Source: Nonomuraea zeae
Lineage (GTDB): Bacteria > Actinomycetota > Actinomycetes > Streptosporangiales > Streptosporangiaceae
DNA: 64,000 nucleotides
Direction: 5' to 3'
Assembly (NCBI RefSeq): GCF_005889725.1
Contig: NZ_VCKX01000025.1
Coordinates: 1-64,000, forward strand
The position numbers were made by a program, and so were the translations under genes. Below are positions 1 to 7,136 of this stretch, one piece after another. Under the pieces are notes generated by a model. That model made no database searches, was not told where the DNA came from, and saw only the letters and a list, made by a program, of their open reading frames with translations. Numbering within the stretch: the stretch's first letter is position 1; each line of letters begins with the position of its first letter.

Positions 1-55
1 CGGCATACGAGATGTCTTAGGGTCTCGTGGGCTCGGAGATGTGTATACGAGACAG
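1..55. other. Sequencing adapter (Illumina Nextera i7) contamination
   Basis: Bases 1-13 match the end of the Illumina P7 sequence, 14-21 are eight bases in the index position, and 22-55 match the 34-base Nextera read-2/mosaic-end sequence with one mismatch near the end (tatac for tataa). Genomic sequence therefore starts at about base 56. This is library-preparation DNA, not biology. It marks the true end of an assembled contig. Confidence 0.96.
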
Positions 56-64
56 GGAGCAACC

Positions 65-895
65 GTGACCGACCTGGCGTCCACTTCCCTGCAGCAGGAG
101 ATCGCCCGGGATCTCCAGGTGAGCGCGTCCTTCGACGCCGAGCAGGAGATCGAGCGCCGGGTGGCCTTCCTCGCCGGCCAGCTGACCTCCACGGGCCTGC
201 GCTCGCTGGTGCTGGGCATCAGCGGCGGCGTGGACTCCATGACGGCGGGCCGCCTGTGCCAGCTCGCGGTCGAGCGGGTCCGTGCCACCGGGCGGGACTC
301 GACTTTCTACGCGATGCGGCTCCCGTACGGCACCCAGGCCGACGAGCGGGACGCGCAGCTGGCGCTGGAGTTCATCCGCCCCGACCAGATCCTGACCGTC
401 GACGTGAAGTCCGCCAGCGACGCCGCACTGGCGGCGCTGCTGGCCGGTGGCATGGTCTTCCGCGACGCGCACCAGCAGGACTTCGTGCACGGCAACATCA
501 AGGCCAGGCAGCGCATGATCGCCCAGTTCGCGGTGGCGGGCGCGCATGAGGGGCTGGTGGTGGGCACCGACCACGCCGCCGAAGCGGTCTCCGGCTTCTT
601 CACCAAGTTCGGCGACGGCGCGGCCGACGTGACCCCGCTCACCGGCCTCACCAAGCGCCGCGTACGCGCCATGGCGCAGGCGCTGGGCGCGCCGACCGCG
701 CTGGTCCTGAAGACTCCGACCGCAGACCTGGAGTCCCTGAACCCGGGCAAGCCCGACGAGGAGGCGCTCGGCGTCACCTACGACGACATCGACGACCTCC
801 TGGAAGGCAAGCCGGTCGACGAGGCCGCCTTCACGGCCATCGTCCGCCGCTACCGGCTCACCGAGCACAAGCGGCAACTGCCGATCGCTCCCTGA
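65..895 (+). CDS. nadE: NAD(+) synthase, ammonia-dependent
   Basis: The gene encodes a 276-residue cytoplasmic enzyme that amidates deamido-NAD to NAD with ATP and ammonia, the last step of NAD synthesis. The ATP-pyrophosphatase P-loop SGGVDS lies near residues 53-58, and the GTDHAAEA and KTPTADLE stretches are typical of NadE. The length fits the short, glutaminase-free form. The GTG at 65 is chosen because a GGAG ribosome site lies at 56-59. An in-frame ATG at 41 gives a longer reading frame, but it lies inside the adapter and is an artefact. The natural promoter is off the contig. Confidence 0.95.
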   Translation: MTDLASTSLQQEIARDLQVSASFDAEQEIERRVAFLAGQLTSTGLRSLVLGISGGVDSMTAGRLCQLAVERVRATGRDSTFYAMRLPYGTQADERDAQLALEFIRPDQILTVDVKSASDAALAALLAGGMVFRDAHQQDFVHGNIKARQRMIAQFAVAGAHEGLVVGTDHAAEAVSGFFTKFGDGAADVTPLTGLTKRRVRAMAQALGAPTALVLKTPTADLESLNPGKPDEEALGVTYDDIDDLLEGKPVDEAAFTAIVRRYRLTEHKRQLPIAP

Positions 896-1148
896 GCGCA
901 CCTCTCGCACGCTCTCGGATCGAGCAGGGCCTCTCGCACGAACTTCCATCGAGCAGGCCCCCAGCTCGACCTTTCATCGAGCGGCCACGCTCCGCCGGAC
1001 GGCCACGGCCAGACACATGAGAGGGTGCTGGCCTCGAACCCGGCGAGCATGGACACGGTCTCTGGTGATGCACCCGCCTTCGTGCCTCCGGGGACACGAC
1101 CGGCTGGAGGACCGTCACGGACTCCACCCGAAGCCGCTACCTCTGCGG

Positions 1149-1786
1149 CTACCCTCGCGCCTCTAGATGAGCTATTCCAAGGGGCCAGTGATCGTAGGCG
1201 ATCAGTGAGCGTAGGACGGTCTGTCCGGTCGCGTCGTTGTGCCAGATCACGGCGGTCAGCGCGAGGATGCGTTGCTGACGCGGGCTATGACACCTCCGGG
1301 TGTGCGCCCTCGGTGCCGTTCGAGGTCAAGCTGCCCCCTTGAAGGTCTCGTTGATTCGATGACCTGCCTCAGCGGCTTGAACAGAGCGGCACCAGGCCGT
1401 TCCCGTTCACCGTTACGGGCAGGCCGCAGCAACCGGACTCTCATGCTCAGACAGTTCGCGTTCGAAACCACGGCCGAAGTAGTTCTTGTCGCCGAAGAGA
1501 GTCTGTCGGGGGCGCTCTCGCAAGCTCGCGTTCGGCGGTCAGGAGGTCGAGGAGGGTCTCGCGGGAGCGGCCGCATTCCACCCGGGTGGAGTCCACGACC
1601 CATACGTCGTCGCTCCACCCCGAGGTGGTGGCGGTCAGGATCCGATTGACGCTTCGCATCAGACCGGCGGCCTTGCGCGGCCGCTTGTCGTAGCCGGGCT
1701 GCTGGGGCCAGCCCAGGATGCTCCTTCAGGATGTCGTCGGTCGTTGCATAGAGTGCTGTCGCGAGGGTGTCCACGTCGTTCGTCAC
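1149..1786 (-). pseudogene. Decayed IS982-family transposase
   Basis: This is a remnant of an IS982-type DDE transposase, read on the minus strand from GTG 1786 to a stop at 1149-1151. The conserved pieces appear in the right order but in different frames: an N-terminus MTNDVDTLATALY, a middle segment with VVDSTRVECGRSRE (the family's first catalytic Asp), then GDKNYFGRGFE, LLRPAR, GQLDLERHRGRT and finally RILALTAVIWHNDATG with RSLIAYDH. Two internal deletions and at least two frameshifts make it inactive. No terminal inverted repeats were identified. It marks the left border of a lower-G+C accessory stretch. Confidence 0.85.
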
Positions 1787-1856
1787 AAAACGATCTTGGA
1801 CGCCCTTGTTCTCGTCTCCGCAGGCACCCCTTGGACCACATCACCAGGAGGAACCA

Positions 1857-2246
1857 GTGTCATACCCGCAGGTGCTCACCCCGGAGGAGAGGCTCGCCGA
1901 CGCGAAGAAGCAGCTGAGCCTTCCGCGTATCGTCGTGATCTGCGGCTCCACCCGCTTCATGACCGAGATGACCGAGGCCGATCTGCGGGAGACCAAAGCC
2001 GGAAAGATTGTCGTCAAACCGGGCTGTGACATGAAGTCGCCGCACGAACTTTGGTCAGATCCTGTCGAGGCCGAGGCGCTGAAGGTTCGCCTGGACGATC
2101 TGCACCGGGCGAAGATCCGGCTCGCTGATGAGGTGCTCGTAGTCGGCGACTACATCGGAGACAGCACCCGAGCCGAAATCGCCTACGCCCGGTCGCTGGG
2201 CAAGCCCGTGCGGTTCACGCACCCCGAAGTCACCCCTGACGCCTGA
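1857..2246 (+). CDS. DUF4406 / nucleoside 2-deoxyribosyltransferase-like protein
   Basis: The protein has 129 residues. The core VVICGSTRF, followed later by GDYIGDSTRAEIAYARSLGKPV, is the Rossmann-like pattern of DUF4406 and the nucleoside 2-deoxyribosyltransferase superfamily: a glycine-rich first strand and a D-S-x-x-E-I-x-YA stretch before a GKPV strand. Enzyme activity is not established for this type, and the catalytic Glu cannot be assigned with confidence. GTG 1857 is chosen because AGGAGG lies at 1845-1850; the frame is open further upstream but overlaps the transposase remnant. It stands alone, beside the IS remnant, and may be accessory DNA. Confidence 0.8.
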   Translation: MSYPQVLTPEERLADAKKQLSLPRIVVICGSTRFMTEMTEADLRETKAGKIVVKPGCDMKSPHELWSDPVEAEALKVRLDDLHRAKIRLADEVLVVGDYIGDSTRAEIAYARSLGKPVRFTHPEVTPDA

Positions 2247-2863
2247 CCGCCCGCTTCGCCCGCTGCCACCTCGACAACCAGGGCCGGCAGCCTGCCGCCT
2301 GACCGTCTCGCGGTGGCTTCGGCCGCCGCGCACCCCACACCCTCCGCAGACATCCCCTGGAATTGATCATCTAGGCAAGGCGTTCCCGGACCGAAGCTGA
2401 CGTACGGACGCTCGGGGTCACTAGTGCGACAGCGAAGCTGCCCTCTCTCAAAGAGGTAGACGTACGCGCAGTCGCAAGCCTGACGTGACCAATCGGAACT
2501 GAAACAAGATCATGTTCGAGACCAGGCCTGACCTGCGAACTCACTGCTTCACCCTTACGTATTGAAGCGTCTACGGGCGATCTGCGCCGATATGCCTCCC
2601 GTAGCGTAAAAAATCATGAAGAATGCTCTGAACCCTGGCCTCCACATCGTGCAATACAAGTCGAGCGCCAACATCGGGGACATGCGCCGACAGGACCAAG
2701 CCGATTCGTCCTCGTCGACCACGAGCACCAGTCAGGTCGACACCGCCGCACTCCATACCATCGGCCGGCCTGCCGCTTGCCACCTCGGAGCTCTCAGACA
2801 GTCGTATTCGCCGGAGGCTCACCCCCTCCCCCTAACCATCTGAAGGCGTTGGTGAAGCATCAA
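2247..2863. other. Intergenic stretch without an assigned gene
   Basis: About 600 bases of mixed composition. Short open frames exist on both strands (75 codons at 2616-2843 plus; about 80 codons at 2571-2822 minus), but neither has a ribosome site or a recognisable motif. The promoter of the sigma-factor gene that follows is expected here; I could not identify convincing -35/-10 boxes. Confidence 0.5.
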
Positions 2864-3379
2864 ATGGCAGTGGAGCCATATTCGCCACTCGGCAGCGACT
2901 GGTCGGGAGCGATGGAGCTGGCCGAGCGGATGAAACCGAAGATCACCGCTTATGTCCGCGCCAAGTGGCCTGACCCCACCGTAGCGGACGATGTGTATCA
3001 GGAGGTGTTCGTAGTGCTCACCAAGAAGTGGGACAGAGTCAAAGATCATCCGAATCCCGATGCTTGGATCATGACAACTGCTAAAAAGGTGTTCTGGGGG
3101 ATCATCCGCAAGGAATTGCAAAGCAATAAGGTTGTTGCAAAACTGGAACAAGCCCAGAGTTTTACGTCCACCCAGAGCTCGGAAAGCACTATTTGCGACA
3201 GGTTGGATGTGACACGGGAGCTACACAAGCTGACCTCTCGACAGTTGCACATGATATACCTACACTATTTTGCTGACTATTCAATTGAAGCGATCGCGCG
3301 ACAACTGGGCGTCCGCAACGGCACAGTGAAATCTACGTTGCACGAAGCACGCAACGTGCTGGCCAGAACCTTCCGATGA
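2864..3379 (+). CDS. ECF-type RNA polymerase sigma factor
   Basis: The product is a 171-residue sigma-70-family factor of the short, group 4 type. Region 2 covers about residues 15-75 and contains ADDVYQEVFVVLTKKW. Region 4 covers about residues 115-170 and contains TSRQLHMIYLHYFADYSIEAIARQLG plus the recognition helix GTVKSTLHEARNVL. No anti-sigma gene of the usual ZAS type is adjacent. A gene for a Crp/Fnr-like protein follows after 49 bases, so the two probably form an operon. The start is uncertain: ATG 2864 has no clear ribosome site, and GTG 2852, four codons upstream, has GAAGG nearby. Local G+C is far below that of the rest of the window (two 60-base lines counted at 47% and 42%), which suggests transfer. 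Confidence 0.85.
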   Translation: MAVEPYSPLGSDWSGAMELAERMKPKITAYVRAKWPDPTVADDVYQEVFVVLTKKWDRVKDHPNPDAWIMTTAKKVFWGIIRKELQSNKVVAKLEQAQSFTSTQSSESTICDRLDVTRELHKLTSRQLHMIYLHYFADYSIEAIARQLGVRNGTVKSTLHEARNVLARTFR

Positions 3380-3428
3380 ACATCACAGAAAGAATGCCTC
3401 TCCCTCTGCCAGAAGGTAAGTGATCCAA

Positions 3429-4508
3429 ATGAGCATCCGCGACTACTGGGATTCCTACCCGATTTCCGACGGCGAAAATCGCAAGAAGCTCTTCTCACGC
3501 CTGGTCGGGAGCGATGATTTTGACATCGAGCTGGATGAAGACGTCGAAGATGAGATCGCCAAGGCAATCGATCGCGCACACCTGCGCCGCGTCGCACGTA
3601 CGATCACGGTGTACCGCATTGGCGAACCCGGTGACATCTCGGCCGTCAACACTCCGGGAGGAACGCCCGCCCCGCTTGTGCGCGGCAGCTTCTGGCAACG
3701 CCTGGATGAGGTCACCAAGTCCGAGTTGCTTGCTCTAGGAGAGGTACGTCATATTCGGGAGGGCGAGAACCTTTTCCAGGCGGGCGATGAGTCCTCTTGC
3801 ACCTACATCATCCTGTCCGGATGGGTCAAGGTGTTCTCTCAGCCGCAGTGCGAGAAATACGAGGTCACGGTGGCCCTGCGCGGGCGAGGCGACATCGTCG
3901 GAGAGGTCGGGGCGCTGTGCGGAACCCCACGATCAACCACCGCCGTGGTCCTGCAAGATTTGTCGGCGTTAGTGATTCACGCAGATCTGTTCAACGCTCT
4001 GCTCATGGCGAACCCCTACGTCGTCAAGGAACTCGAGAACATAGCGAACCAGCGACTCAAGGATTCCAGAAATTTCGAGTTGAGCCTGGGAAAGCCAGGG
4101 GCACAGCGCTTGGCATGCATCATACTCACTATCGTCGAGCGGTATGGGCAGCACATATCTTCGGACAGCAGGCCGGCCAGCCGAGCCTATGTCCCTCTGA
4201 GCTTCGAAGATGTCGCCAGCATGGCCGTGGTTCCAGAGTTGATTGTGACGGACATCATGAAACTGTGGAGCGCAGGCAACATCGCACAGTTAGACGCCGG
4301 ATCGTTTGTTAGCGTTCTCGACCGCCAACTGATGCGTTCCATCGCGAGGGGGGAATGCCTACAGTCCGCCCCCCGTAGAATGATTCAGCAAAGGGCCTGC
4401 CGAAATTGGCGTTTCGATCATGCCAGTTATGCCTGGGAGCAGTTTCGCGAGACGCAGGTGAAACTCTTGGACGAGCTCGAGCATCTTCCGCAGGTATTAT
4501 CGGGCTAA
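3429..4508 (+). CDS. Crp/Fnr-like regulator with N-terminal extension
   Basis: This 359-residue protein has three parts. Residues 1-90 are an acidic N-terminal region of unknown function. A cyclic-nucleotide-binding (cNMP) beta-roll spans about 90-200 (FWQRLDEVTKSEL, FQAGDESSCTYIILSGWVKVF, GDIVGEVGAL and PRSTTAVV). A Crp-type winged helix follows at about 255-305 (FEDVASMAVVPELIVTDIMKLWSAGNI). The R-S-T-T run in the phosphate-binding cassette suggests a nucleotide ligand could bind, but the ligand is unknown. Typical Crp proteins have about 225 residues, so the extension of about 90 and a C-terminal tail of about 50 are unusual. GTG 3420 is an alternative start. It probably shares a transcript with the sigma gene. 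Confidence 0.82.
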   Translation: MSIRDYWDSYPISDGENRKKLFSRLVGSDDFDIELDEDVEDEIAKAIDRAHLRRVARTITVYRIGEPGDISAVNTPGGTPAPLVRGSFWQRLDEVTKSELLALGEVRHIREGENLFQAGDESSCTYIILSGWVKVFSQPQCEKYEVTVALRGRGDIVGEVGALCGTPRSTTAVVLQDLSALVIHADLFNALLMANPYVVKELENIANQRLKDSRNFELSLGKPGAQRLACIILTIVERYGQHISSDSRPASRAYVPLSFEDVASMAVVPELIVTDIMKLWSAGNIAQLDAGSFVSVLDRQLMRSIARGECLQSAPRRMIQQRACRNWRFDHASYAWEQFRETQVKLLDELEHLPQVLSG

Positions 4509-4576
4509 CAGGTGACACAGAGTTGAGGACGGGTGAGGGAGATGCATTGCCATCTTCCTCACCCTCCCATCACGGC

Positions 4577-4717
4577 TTACACGACAGCCAGAATCAGTGC
4601 GGCCACCGCTGATGCGACGATCAACATCGTGCAGAGCCGCCCCGTTTCTGCCCAGCTTCGCAATGCCAGACGCACTATCCGGGCCGTCTCAACGATGAGG
4701 CGGTTAAAGTACGGCAT
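4577..4717 (-). CDS. 46-residue single-pass membrane protein
   Basis: A short gene reading left from ATG 4717 to TAA 4577-4579. A strong ribosome site, GGAGGG, lies 7-8 bases upstream of the start (minus strand). The product begins MPYFNRLIVETARIVRLALR, a basic amphipathic segment, and ends with one hydrophobic helix, CTMLIVASAVAALILAVV, at residues 29-46. It therefore looks like a tail-anchored or single-span membrane peptide. The gene converges on the Crp-like gene with a 68-base gap. No family is recognised. Candidate roles, inferred only from position, are a membrane partner or effector of the sigma/Crp pair. The coding evidence is the ribosome site and the amphipathic-plus-TM layout. Confidence 0.65.
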   Translation of the reverse strand: MPYFNRLIVETARIVRLALRSWAETGRLCTMLIVASAVAALILAVV

Positions 4718-4748
4718 CCCTGTTCCCTCCGTTCACCCTGTTACGTTA

Positions 4749-4765
4749 GTGAAATGCGCGTTCAC
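4749..4765 (-). promoter_or_regulatory. Inverted repeat upstream of the small membrane gene
   Basis: GTGAA-ATGCGCG-TTCAC is a perfect 5-base inverted repeat, centred about 40 bases upstream of the 46-residue gene's start. Its half-sites resemble those of Crp-family sites (GTGA and TCAC), but the spacing is wider than the classic TGTGA-N6-TCACA. It may be the operator of the adjacent Crp-like protein; this is inference. The rest of 4766-5024 shows nothing recognisable. Confidence 0.35.
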
Positions 4766-5024
4766 CGCCGATCGGTTCAGCCCGAGTTGGATTTTGTTCA
4801 TCTCTTTCCTGTGGCTGCCCGGTCAGGTGCGGGTCAGCGTTACAGCTCCGTATTCCTTCGGGCCTTAAGGTCGAGGGAGGTCTCTCGGGGTCTGAACGGC
4901 GTTGCAGCCCGAATTTGCCCGCCAGCTCCCCACCACGGGCCTCGGACCGTCCAGGTCGCCGCATGCGCACGTGTTGGTCGAGGTACCTCCGCGTGCCGCC
5001 CTCCACGTGTCTGGGAGTGGTCGC

Positions 5025-5489
5025 CTACGTTCGGGCCCAGTGAGCGTCCAGGTAGTGACTGTTCAGTGCAGTTGGACAATGACACACCGAATGCGGCGTG
5101 CCAGCCCAGTCGGCCTGTCGTGCCTCCAACATGGCAACCGACGATTCCGGCGCAGCGGCGGACGGCGAGTCCTCCAGCGTGAGCACCTCGGCCCACACCG
5201 TGCTTCCGATGGAGCCCCGTCGCCCACCCCAGCGGACGGAGACCGCCTCGACCAGCAACCCCCGGCCGTGGTCGTCCTCGCTGTTCGGCCGACGGGAATG
5301 GGGGAAGGTCCGTGATCCCGCGTCCGTGACCGCAATGCGCAACAGCCTGTCGCTGATCTCGGCCACCTCCAAGGCGACGAGTCCGCCATGCCGGCCAGAG
5401 CGGCTGTGCACCGCAGCGTTGCTCACCAACTCCGAAAACACGAGACGCACGTCATCCAGGTTCCTGTGTCCGGCCGACGTCAGCACCAA
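5025..5489 (-). CDS. HATPase_c anti-sigma/regulatory kinase-like protein (short N-terminus)
   Basis: The 154-residue protein belongs to the RsbW/SpoIIAB-like GHKL ATPases that are abundant in actinomycetes. The N box is FSELVSNAAVHSRSG, followed by VTDAGSRTFP and the G box HGRGLLVEAVSVRWG. Such proteins bind anti-anti-sigma or sigma factors and may phosphorylate partners. The usual family member has about 40 residues before the N box; here only about 18 are available from TTG 5489 (or GTG 5486), and a TGA closes the frame further upstream. The gene may be 5'-truncated or use a weak start. Family membership is clear, the state of the gene is not. Proximity to the sigma gene is suggestive only. 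Confidence 0.7.
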   Translation of the reverse strand: MVLTSAGHRNLDDVRLVFSELVSNAAVHSRSGRHGGLVALEVAEISDRLLRIAVTDAGSRTFPHSRRPNSEDDHGRGLLVEAVSVRWGGRRGSIGSTVWAEVLTLEDSPSAAAPESSVAMLEARQADWAGTPHSVCHCPTALNSHYLDAHWART

Positions 5490-6237
5490 TGGGAGTGGTC
5501 GAACGATTTCTCGCCGAGGTGGTGGTGCCAGGGGACGTGTCCTCAGTGACGCTGCTTCGGCAGTACGTCACCGTATCGACTCCAAGATCATCCCGATGGA
5601 GAGTGCTGTACCCGCTTCTTCGGGGCTTGTCCCCAACCCGGCAGACCTGTCCGGTCACAGCACTGGAGGCTGCTGACGGCGCGTCGCCATGGGCCGCATC
5701 CCGCCGCGAGGGCCATCGACACCACATTGGGCATCGGCCGCATCCTGCTGTGAAGCGAGGTCGAGCGGGCCATCGCGGCGTGACCAGGTGGCCGCGTCAA
5801 CCCGGATCCAGTCTCCATGCTGTACCTGGCAACAAGGGTCAAAGCCGGAGAGACCGGGCAACGCAGATGGCCAGGGCGCTGGAGGGACCCGGCCGGCCCT
5901 TTCTACTCAGGTTCACAAGGTTGCGGATCGCGGGCCGGTCGGTGGTGGGCATCGAACGGCCCACCACCCAACCGGTCAACGGGCGGGCCCGCGCTGGCGC
6001 CGAAGGCGCGGGAGGTGCACGATAGCGCCGAAAGGCCCGGGGGTGCACGACAGCGCCGGAGGCGCGTGGGGTGCGCCGGAGGCGCGTGGGGTGCGCCGGA
6101 GGCGCCCCGATGTGGGCGCCTGAGCGCTCGCGCGCGAAGCGCTCTCCGGCGAAGCCCGTTGTGAGGGGCGGGCATCAGCAGGCCCACCGCTCAGACGGGC
6201 AAGGGGAGGGCGCCCGCCGGCCCACCTACCTAACTGC
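5490..6237. other. Intergenic stretch, no assignable gene
   Basis: About 750 bases separate the HATPase gene from the next convincing gene. Several frames are open on both strands (for example 5489-6025 plus and 5588-5842 minus), but none has a ribosome site plus a motif or a family resemblance. Its right part is a G+C-rich, repetitive tract described separately. It may contain decayed sequence. Confidence 0.4.
6053..6105. repeat. 20-base tandem repeat
   Basis: The unit gcgccggaggcgcgtggggt occurs twice perfectly (6053-6072 and 6073-6092), followed by a third copy preserved for its first 13 bases. Looser gcgcc/ggcgc elements flank it on both sides (about 6000-6160). The tract is rich in self-complementary GGCGCC-like segments, so it could fold strongly. 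It lies downstream of the minus-strand secreted protein gene ending at 6238, so it could help terminate that transcript. Confidence 0.75.
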
Positions 6238-6726
6238 CTACTTGGCGACGTGGCGACGGTCGTCGTGCTTCCGGTCCTTGCCGGCCACCACGGTGAACGA
6301 AGCGGTGGCGACCTTGTTGCCGACCTTGACGCTCACGGTCTTGCTGCCGGCCTTGGCCCTGGCGGGCACGGACAGGGTCTTGGTGGCCCGGCCGCCCGAG
6401 AGCGAGACGCGGTAGCTCTTGCCCTCGGGGCTCGTCACGGTGGCCGTACCGGTGGAGGAGCCCTTCACGACGATCGTCACGCCATAAGAGGAGCCCGCGC
6501 GCACGCGGCTCGGGTTGACCGCCACCTTGAGCGAAACCTCCTGGTGCCTGGCGTCCTTGCCGGGCCGGTCCTGGGTCTTGGCGGGAGCCGAGTGCGTCGG
6601 CTGCGGGGCCTTCACGGTCGCCGTCGGCTGCGGCCTGGCGCCATCGGCCAGTGCGGAGCCCGCGAAGGGGAGGGCGACGAGGGCCGCGCTGGCGAGGGTC
6701 ACGGTCAAAGGCTTGGCGAAGCGCAT
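6238..6726 (-). CDS. Secreted hypothetical protein with Ig-like C-terminal region
   Basis: This is a 162-residue exported protein. From ATG 6726 it has a clear Sec signal peptide: basic start MRFAK, hydrophobic core LTVTLASAALVALPF and signal-peptidase site SALA before DGARP. A Pro/Ala/Thr-rich linker follows (residues about 30-60). The C-terminal region of about 100 residues has alternating beta-strand-like segments (VSLKVAVNPSRVRAGSSYGVTIVVKG, in part) that resemble bacterial Ig-like or extracellular adhesion folds. It ends with a basic tail. No enzyme motif is visible. The frame is open upstream to 6897, but that part lacks coding character. It is divergent from the trypsin-like secreted protein gene. 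Confidence 0.75.
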   Translation of the reverse strand: MRFAKPLTVTLASAALVALPFAGSALADGARPQPTATVKAPQPTHSAPAKTQDRPGKDARHQEVSLKVAVNPSRVRAGSSYGVTIVVKGSSTGTATVTSPEGKSYRVSLSGGRATKTLSVPARAKAGSKTVSVKVGNKVATASFTVVAGKDRKHDDRRHVAK

Positions 6727-7136
6727 CAGTAGAGCATCCAATCCGCGGCAGACCTGGCCGAACCTCTGAATTCGGCCCCGAAGGTCATCCGCTTGACCTG
6801 AACTCTGCCGACCGAATCTTAAAACCGCCTGATTTGCGGTTATGTATTGGATAAGTGCAGGTAGGAGCACCAGTGGCAGCGGAGTGATCTGCAACACATA
6901 GGTTCTCTTACGTAATTCTCAGCGTTTTATCGGCTGCGCTCTCAGGATCCATTCCGGCCTCGGAGAACGCGTACGACGAAATGATCTTCCCCGGATCACG
7001 GCGCGATCACGGCCCGCTGTGTGCCAGCTAATACCGGACAAAGGGGACATAAAGCCAAGGTCAAGAGGGATAGCTTCCTGCCTCATAGACGCACCGAACG
7101 CTCATGGCGTTCCCGCGACGACCAAGGAGTACCCCC
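6727..7136. promoter_or_regulatory. Divergent promoter region between two secreted protein genes
   Basis: These 410 bases contain the promoters of both flanking genes and no convincing coding frame. A 6-base inverted repeat, AACCGC-N7-GCGGTT, at 6823-6841 lies in the A+T-richer part and could be an operator or part of a leader hairpin. I could not place -35/-10 boxes with confidence. Confidence 0.45.

Noticed and set aside
896-1148. tRNA or small RNA between nadE and the IS remnant
   Set aside because: Short catcgagc-like repeats are visible, but no cloverleaf, anticodon arm or terminator could be drawn.
2616-2843. 75-codon frame starting MKNALNPGL before the sigma gene
   Set aside because: No ribosome site, no hydrophobic or conserved pattern, and it runs close to the sigma gene; left as unassigned.
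4533-4868. 111-codon plus-strand frame after the Crp-like gene
   Set aside because: It lies over the minus-strand 46-codon gene, which has the far better ribosome site and membrane-protein pattern.
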